Positions 58,980 to 64,000 of a DNA stretch of 64,000 bases are shown one piece after another. Source of the DNA: Bacteroidales bacterium UBA1392 (lineage in GTDB: Bacteria > Bacteroidota > Bacteroidia > Bacteroidales > UBA932); assembly GCA_002305275.1 (NCBI GenBank), contig DBQO01000033.1, forward strand, positions 86,996 through 150,995, given 5' to 3'. A model generated the notes under the pieces. It was not told the origin of the DNA. It ran no database searches and was given only the letters and a program-made list of their open reading frames with translations. Each line of letters opens with the position of its first letter. Positions within the stretch are counted from its first letter, which is position 1. Both the position numbers and the translations under genes were made by a program.

Positions 58980-60434
58980 ATGAAACGCAGATTATCATCA
59001 ATTCTGACCTCAATCGTGCTGGTTTTATCTCTCACAGGATGTTTCAACCAGATTGAGAATGAGCTTGGCCATATTAGCAGGCGTATCAAGGCAATGGAGG
59101 ATAATCTCGTTCTGATGAATGAGAATATCGGCACCCTGCATACGCTTGTAGATAAACTCAACAGTTACGACTTTGTGACCAGAATCACACGTATCTATGA
59201 CAATTATGAGATTATAGGTTATACCATATCATTTTCCAAAAGTCCCAGCATCACTATCTACAATGGCAAAGATGCACAGACCCCCGTTATAAGCGTAAAG
59301 AAAGCTGAAGACGGAATATTCTATTGGGCTGTCTCCTATTCGGTAGGCCATGAGGAGTTCTTAACCAATAATGTCGGACAAAGAATACCTGCTGTAGCAG
59401 TTACCCCAAAAATCAAAATTGAAAATGGCAATTGGATGGTGACTTACGACAATGGAGTTATCTGGCACAACCTTGGTCATGCGACAGGAAGTGCAGGCAC
59501 GTCATTCATCAGAGACGTTACCGAAAATGATGGTTATGTAAGGTTTAATTTCCTCGACGGCACCTTTATTTCCATACCCACACTCGAGGCTTATGACAGA
59601 TTGAACGAGATAGTCAATAGGACCAACTCCAACCTCTCATCTTTGGAACAATTGGTAACTCTTGTCAGTCAGGGAGTATATGCCAAAGAGATTAAACCAA
59701 TAATTGAGGAGCGAGATACCATTGGCTACAGCCTTTTCCTCTCCGACAGCACGGTAATGACATTCTACAACGGAGTAGCCACCACTTTACCGACTATCGG
59801 AGCAGCAAAGGACCATCTCAATCCTGCGGATTCCAATTACTACTGGACCATAAAATACGAAAGTGACAGAGAGGCACGCTGGATTTTACTTGGTGGCAAA
59901 AAAGTGAGGGTAAGCCCCCAAACGGGAACTTTGCCGTTGGTAGGACTAAAAAGAGACATTGATGGAGTATTCTACTGGACTATATCTTACGATGCCGGTA
60001 AAACTTATATCTGGTTATTAGACGATGATAACAAAAAAGTTGCGGCAGCTGTACCTAAAATAAATATGATAATCACAGCAATAACCATTGTTGATGTAAA
60101 CTACATAGAACTGACGATGGGTGACCAGAAGGTACTTATACCCAGGTATGCTCCTTTTAATATTAATATCCCTACGAGCTTCAAGATGTTGGCATCAAGT
60201 ACCATAACCGTTGGATATACAATCACCGGAGGCAGTAACGATATGGATCTTCTTCCCGTGACTAAGGATGGTTTTTACGCCAGAGTCATCAAATCAACGG
60301 CCAGGACGGGAAATTTAATAATTTATTCCCCCGCTACATTTACCGAAGGCAAGGAAAGTGAACTTGTACTTATCGTTTCAGATGGGCTGGGATCTCTGAA
60401 AAATACCATAATCACCATCAAATACGGAAGTTAG
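58980..60434 (+). CDS. DUF4988/PL29-N-like lipoprotein, paralogue 2
   Basis: 484 aa; lipobox 'LSLTGC' (Cys21). Same layout as the gene before it (3 bp away): coiled coil 'IENELGHISRRIKAMEDNL', domain 1 with 'AEDGIFYWAVSYSVGHEEFL' and 'WMVTYDNGVIWHNLGHATG', a second coiled coil (about 200-225), domain 2 with 'DSNYYWTIKYES' and 'DGVFYWTISYDAGKTYIWLL', then a C-terminal beta domain. No catalytic motif was recognised. Confidence 0.75.
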   Translation: MKRRLSSILTSIVLVLSLTGCFNQIENELGHISRRIKAMEDNLVLMNENIGTLHTLVDKLNSYDFVTRITRIYDNYEIIGYTISFSKSPSITIYNGKDAQTPVISVKKAEDGIFYWAVSYSVGHEEFLTNNVGQRIPAVAVTPKIKIENGNWMVTYDNGVIWHNLGHATGSAGTSFIRDVTENDGYVRFNFLDGTFISIPTLEAYDRLNEIVNRTNSNLSSLEQLVTLVSQGVYAKEIKPIIEERDTIGYSLFLSDSTVMTFYNGVATTLPTIGAAKDHLNPADSNYYWTIKYESDREARWILLGGKKVRVSPQTGTLPLVGLKRDIDGVFYWTISYDAGKTYIWLLDDDNKKVAAAVPKINMIITAITIVDVNYIELTMGDQKVLIPRYAPFNINIPTSFKMLASSTITVGYTITGGSNDMDLLPVTKDGFYARVIKSTARTGNLIIYSPATFTEGKESELVLIVSDGLGSLKNTIITIKYGS

Positions 60435-60436
60435 CG

Positions 60437-62068
60437 ATGAAAAGGAATATACATAAAATAGTTACATATATTTTGCTTGCTGCCGCACCGATTGTAGTCA
60501 GCAGTTGTGTAGACCTTTCAGACAAGATTCTGGCACTTCTGGATCGTGTCACGGCAGCAGAAAGTTTGGTCAATGTCACAAATATCAACATAAATGCTCT
60601 CTATACCACCATCAAGGCTATTGAACAGAATGACCACATCACAGGTATCGACGAAATTAAGGAAAACGGCATTGTAGTGGGTTATGTAATAAGTTTTACA
60701 AGCGGCTACTATGTCAACATTTACAACGGGCAAGATGGTACAACCCCGATTATTGGCGTTCAGCAGAATACCACCAACGGCTATTACTACTGGACAATCC
60801 AAAAGGGAACATCCAGCCCTACTTGGATGACTAATTCCTTCGGGCAAAGAGTAAGGGCTACCGGCACCATTCCAAAACTCAAAATAGAGAGCGGCTACTG
60901 GTGGGTCTCTTATGATGATGGCAGTTCCTGGAGCAGGGTCAGCCAAGCTACCGGTGAACAAGGTAGCTCCGTTTTCAGGGATATAGATTATTCTGACCCC
61001 TATTTTGTCAAATTTACCCTATCCAATGGCGTTACCTTTACTATTCCTACACAGAGAGGTTTTGAAGAGCTCAGTGCTTACTGTGACAATATCAATACCA
61101 ACATCAACTCCTGTATGGATATCTATAACACAATTGATACCACACTCTTTGTCGAATCGGTAAGTGAACTCTCCCGAAACGGCAAGTTTGCAGGCTACGC
61201 AATCAAACTTAAGAGTGGAAAAGTATATGAGTTATACAGCGGGTTCGACGGCACTAAAAAAATCCTTCTCGGAATCAAATATAATCCTGATCTCTCCTCC
61301 AATTGCTGGACAATAAAAATCGGAGAAACAGGTACCGAAAATTGGCTTATGAGCGATGGCAAGGTTCTCACGGCACAGCCTGACGATCTTAAACCTTCGA
61401 TTGGCATAAAGGATTCATCAGGTGTTTATTATTTTACCATCAAATATGGTAATGGTGAACCGCAGTGGATAGTTGATGCAGAAGGTAATCCCGTACGTGC
61501 CAGCATGGAGATACTGATATCGCCATTCAAAAGTATAGAGATATTGGAACATTCCGTGCTGATCACCATGGCCAACGATCATAAGATATCAATCTTAAAA
61601 GCCAGACGCGGTATCCCTTCAATGACTATTTCGATAGCCCCTAGGAAAAATCACCCCGACTCCGCTCAAATGACATTTGACGCCGTAAACGGCTATTATG
61701 TGCCGGGAATAGTGGAAAATGAGGAATATTTCTTTGAAATCAAGGTAAGAGACACTCTGTTCAATCACGTTAACCATTATTTGAGCTTTCCATCTTATCT
61801 TGGAGAAGCTAATATATCCGTTACCGCATTCGCCATCGATAATGGATATATCAAGAACATACTACCTAACATTGCTAAGTTTGATGTAAATACCGTCTCC
61901 ATAGGTGGACAACAGAGATTTTATTATGACTCCTATTTCGGTATCGTATACCACTCCGGACCAAAAGATGTTGTAAAACACTCAAGAATAGCAGTATTCC
62001 TCAAATGGAACGGTGAAACTAACACTACTATGAAGGTTATTGAGATTAAAAACAAAAATGTGCCTTAA
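60437..62068 (+). CDS. DUF4988/PL29-N-like lipoprotein, paralogue 3
   Basis: 543 aa; lipobox 'VVSSC' (Cys24). A coiled coil (about 28-65), domain 1 ('TNGYYYWTIQKGTSSPTWM', 'WWVSYDDGSSWSRVSQATGE', 'TLSNGVTFTIPT'), a second coiled coil, domain 2 ('SSGVYYFTIKYGNGEPQWI') and a longer C-terminal region of about 130 residues not shared with the other two ('SFPSYLGEANISVTAFAID'). It ends the run of envelope genes that starts at 53798. Confidence 0.75.
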   Translation: MKRNIHKIVTYILLAAAPIVVSSCVDLSDKILALLDRVTAAESLVNVTNININALYTTIKAIEQNDHITGIDEIKENGIVVGYVISFTSGYYVNIYNGQDGTTPIIGVQQNTTNGYYYWTIQKGTSSPTWMTNSFGQRVRATGTIPKLKIESGYWWVSYDDGSSWSRVSQATGEQGSSVFRDIDYSDPYFVKFTLSNGVTFTIPTQRGFEELSAYCDNINTNINSCMDIYNTIDTTLFVESVSELSRNGKFAGYAIKLKSGKVYELYSGFDGTKKILLGIKYNPDLSSNCWTIKIGETGTENWLMSDGKVLTAQPDDLKPSIGIKDSSGVYYFTIKYGNGEPQWIVDAEGNPVRASMEILISPFKSIEILEHSVLITMANDHKISILKARRGIPSMTISIAPRKNHPDSAQMTFDAVNGYYVPGIVENEEYFFEIKVRDTLFNHVNHYLSFPSYLGEANISVTAFAIDNGYIKNILPNIAKFDVNTVSIGGQQRFYYDSYFGIVYHSGPKDVVKHSRIAVFLKWNGETNTTMKVIEIKNKNVP

Positions 62069-62106
62069 TTAAACCTTCCCATAGTTTAGGACTTTATACC
62101 AAGAAC

Positions 62107-62121
62107 GTGGAGCAGCTCCAC
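62107..62121. repeat. Short perfect palindrome before the CDF transporter gene
   Basis: GTGGAGC, A, GCTCCAC. There is no T-run, so it is not a typical terminator. It lies 23 bp before the CDF start codon and could be an operator. Confidence 0.6.
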
Positions 62122-62144
62122 ATATCTCGTAACCTAACTACAAG

Positions 62145-63029
62145 ATGGATCTTAAATCTAATAAAAATGCCGGTATTACTGAAGGCATCGTTTCAGTTAT
62201 AGTAAACACTCTGTTGTTTGTACTGAAGTATTGGGCCGGCATTGTAACCGGATCTCTCGCTATTGTGGCAGATGCCTGGCACACTATGTCCGACTCGATC
62301 AGTTCAGTGGTATTGATTGCTGCTACCGGACTCTCCAACAGAAAACCCGACAAAAAACATCCTTTCGGCCATGGTCGCTGGGAACAGATAGCTGCCATAT
62401 TTATCGGTATTATTCTTGCGATTATAGCATACGACTTCCTCAAAGATTCTATTCTTCGGCTCAAAGAGCACACTTCGGTTACATTCGGCACCATTGCCAT
62501 TGTCGTAACCTGTATCTCCATTGTAGTAAAAGAGGGATTGGCACAATATGCCTTCCGCCTTGCCCGTAAAACAGGCAATGTCGCCATCAAAGCCGACGGA
62601 TGGCACCATAGAAGCGATGCGCTCTCTTCGATAGTGGTGTTAATCGGTATCCTACTATCAAAATACTTCTGGTGGATGGACAGCGTACTGGGTATAATTA
62701 TAGCTCTGATGCTCTTCTATGCAACTTATACCATAATAAGAGAATCAATTACAAAAATACTCGGAGAAGAACCTTCAGATGAGATTATAAAACAAATCAA
62801 CGATGTAGTAAACCAGATGTATCCGGAGGGATTACAACTGCATCATTTTCATATCCACAATTACGTCACTCATAAAGAAATGACGTTTCATATCAGGCTT
62901 CCGAGAGAACTATCGCTGGAAGAAAGTCATTCAGTGGCAACTGCAATTGAGGAGATGATTGAGGAACGCTTCAACATCACTTCAACTATTCATGTTGAGC
63001 CTCTGGAGTACGCACATCCTGAAAAGTGA
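62145..63029 (+). CDS. Cation diffusion facilitator (CDF) transporter
   Basis: 294 aa with six hydrophobic helices. The metal sites are His46-Asp50 in helix 2 ('ADAWHTMSD') and the His-Asp pair of helix 5 ('ADGWHHRSDALSS'), an HD-HD arrangement common in zinc/cobalt or broad-range exporters. 'RKPDKKHPFGHGRWE' is the usual His-rich loop. The C-terminal cytoplasmic domain is rich in His ('LHHFHIHNYVTHKEM'). Its last 44 bp overlap the 3' end of the convergent EEP lipoprotein gene. Confidence 0.93.
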   Translation: MDLKSNKNAGITEGIVSVIVNTLLFVLKYWAGIVTGSLAIVADAWHTMSDSISSVVLIAATGLSNRKPDKKHPFGHGRWEQIAAIFIGIILAIIAYDFLKDSILRLKEHTSVTFGTIAIVVTCISIVVKEGLAQYAFRLARKTGNVAIKADGWHHRSDALSSIVVLIGILLSKYFWWMDSVLGIIIALMLFYATYTIIRESITKILGEEPSDEIIKQINDVVNQMYPEGLQLHHFHIHNYVTHKEMTFHIRLPRELSLEESHSVATAIEEMIEERFNITSTIHVEPLEYAHPEK

Positions 63030-63873
63030 AAATCGCAATTACCGGATAATGGTCGGATATGAATTCCACTCCCACATAAGCATCGGTAAGAGTTTTGAAA
63101 AGTAAAGGATGCAGATTTCTGAAATAGATATGGTCGATTATTTTCCCGCCCACTTCGGGAGCGATTTTGCCCCAACCGTTGAATGTATTGAGCGAGTCTG
63201 TAACTGGAGCAGCTCTTCGCGCTGAAGTCATATAGTCCTCAATAGGGCCCAATATGGGATCATTGTGCCCCGCATTGAAATCTCCGGTAAGCACTACGGT
63301 CGCATCAGCCGGTATTAAACTTTTCATACGCTCCACAATGAGTTTACCGGACTCTTCACGGGCAACTTTGCCTATATGATCAAAATGAGTATTGTAGAAA
63401 TACAACTCTTGACTACTACTTTTGTCCAGCAGACGCACCATTGTGACAATGCGATGAAAGGCCGCATCCCAACCCATTGAAACCTCATCAGGTGTTTCAC
63501 TCAACCAAAAAGTAGTGCTTTCCAAAAGTTCGAAACGACTCTTTTTATAGAAAACTGCGTTGGACTCGCCTGTGTTTGGACCATCATTGCGAGCCACTCC
63601 ATAGAAGCCATATCCCGGCAGATGTTCTGCCATATATTTGACTTGTCCCAATAGACCCTCCTGAATACCGAAAATATCCGGGTTAACATCGTTTATCATC
63701 TCAATAACCGCCTCTCTTCGCAATATCCAACTATTTTCCCCATCAAAGTCATCGCTAAGGCTCAGGCGTATATTGAATGACATTGCAACGATATCATTAT
63801 CACTCCTATAGCTGCTGCAACTGCAGCAAAATGCCATGGCGGCCAATACCGCAATAATCAAAATTCTTTTCAT
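62986..63873 (-). CDS. Endonuclease/exonuclease/phosphatase (EEP) family lipoprotein
   Basis: 295 aa; lipobox region 'AMAFCCSC' (Cys17 or Cys19). EEP motifs: 'AMSFNIRLSLSDDFDGENSW' (Asn), 'DIFGIQEGLLGQV' (Glu), 'YNTHFDHIG', 'VVLTGDFNAGHND' and 'FISDHYPVIA'. This group includes secreted phosphodiesterases of Bacteroidota. A TATATTTG box (complement of 63878-63885) ends 4 bp before the start codon, so the transcript may be leaderless. The 3' end overlaps the CDF gene. Confidence 0.9.
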   Translation of the reverse strand: MKRILIIAVLAAMAFCCSCSSYRSDNDIVAMSFNIRLSLSDDFDGENSWILRREAVIEMINDVNPDIFGIQEGLLGQVKYMAEHLPGYGFYGVARNDGPNTGESNAVFYKKSRFELLESTTFWLSETPDEVSMGWDAAFHRIVTMVRLLDKSSSQELYFYNTHFDHIGKVAREESGKLIVERMKSLIPADATVVLTGDFNAGHNDPILGPIEDYMTSARRAAPVTDSLNTFNGWGKIAPEVGGKIIDHIYFRNLHPLLFKTLTDAYVGVEFISDHYPVIAIFTFQDVRTPEAQHE

Positions 63874-63894
63874 ACTGCAAATATAGGAATAGTT

Positions 63895-63966
63895 CTGAGT
63901 ATGTAGTATGTAGTGAGGAGTATACTAAAAACTAAAAAACTTACTCGGAACTCCATACTCGGAACT
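63895..63966. repeat. GTATGTAGT-type repeat and short direct repeat at the window end
   Basis: 'GAGTATGTAGTATGTAGTGAGGAGTAT' type sequence at 63897-63923 is of the same family as the array at 47004. TACTCGGAACT occurs twice (63942-63952 and 63956-63966). The last 34 bp of the window hold nothing recognisable. Confidence 0.7.
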
Positions 63967-64000
63967 AATAACTAGAAAAGCGACCCGAATAGGCCGCAAT

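Overview
The window reads as a chromosomal segment of an anaerobic member of the Bacteroidota, most likely order Bacteroidales. The evidence is the set of promoters of the Bacteroidota type (TTTG, about 19-21 bp, TAnnTTTG), the many SusC-like or lipoprotein genes, the C25, S9, M28 and C69 peptidases, and the near absence of Shine-Dalgarno sequences. No genus can be named from the sequence alone. There is no phage, transposase or CRISPR array.

Left part (1-12.8 kb). After the 5' end of an S9 prolyl-oligopeptidase gene comes a six-gene block closed by a strong terminator. It holds three paralogous secreted gingipain-like (C25) proteins with HEAT-like C-termini, which bracket a TonB-dependent receptor, a DUF4876-type surface lipoprotein and a DUF6850-type outer-membrane barrel. 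It looks like a dedicated protein or peptide capture and cleavage system and is one of two candidates for an undescribed system. Two small membrane proteins follow on the minus strand.

13.7-28.9 kb. A shortened S10-type ribosomal operon (rplC-rplD-rplW-rplB-rpsS-rplV-rpsC) has its own promoter and terminator, so the usual contiguous S10-spc cluster is broken here. Next are a TolC/HlyD/ABC exporter operon with two unequal ATPases, a serine beta-lactamase-like lipoprotein, a fused aroD-aroA gene with aroC, an unknown lipoprotein and tRNA-Leu(CAA).

28.9-38.7 kb. A 4-hydroxybutyrate dehydrogenase is followed by a small AT-richer accessory island: a DUF4143 ATPase, a type ISP/IIG restriction-modification enzyme, a truncated DUF1016 gene and an AbiEi-like antitoxin without its toxin. 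An M28 peptidase and an SDR enzyme come next.

38.9-50.8 kb. A PiT phosphate transporter is followed by a four-gene operon: dsrC with both redox cysteines, a DsrM/NarI-like membrane cytochrome b, a DsrK/HdrD-like CCG iron-sulfur protein and a cysteine desulfurase. No dsrAB is present. It looks like a cysteine-to-DsrC-to-quinone sulfur relay and is the second candidate system. Then come a C69 dipeptidase, a small periplasmic protein, heptamer-based tandem repeats, a SIS-domain protein, a cysteine-desulfidase-like protein and a second DUF4143 ATPase bracketed by direct repeats with palindromic operator-like DNA upstream.

50.8-64 kb. A minus-strand operon (phosphatase-type EEP protein, S-adenosylhomocysteine hydrolase, HAD phosphatase) diverges from a run of envelope genes: a BASS transporter, a PlsC acyltransferase, an Omp85-type barrel and three tandem DUF4988/PL29-N-like lipoproteins. 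A CDF cation transporter overlaps an EEP lipoprotein gene tail to tail. No gap between genes exceeds 300 bases.
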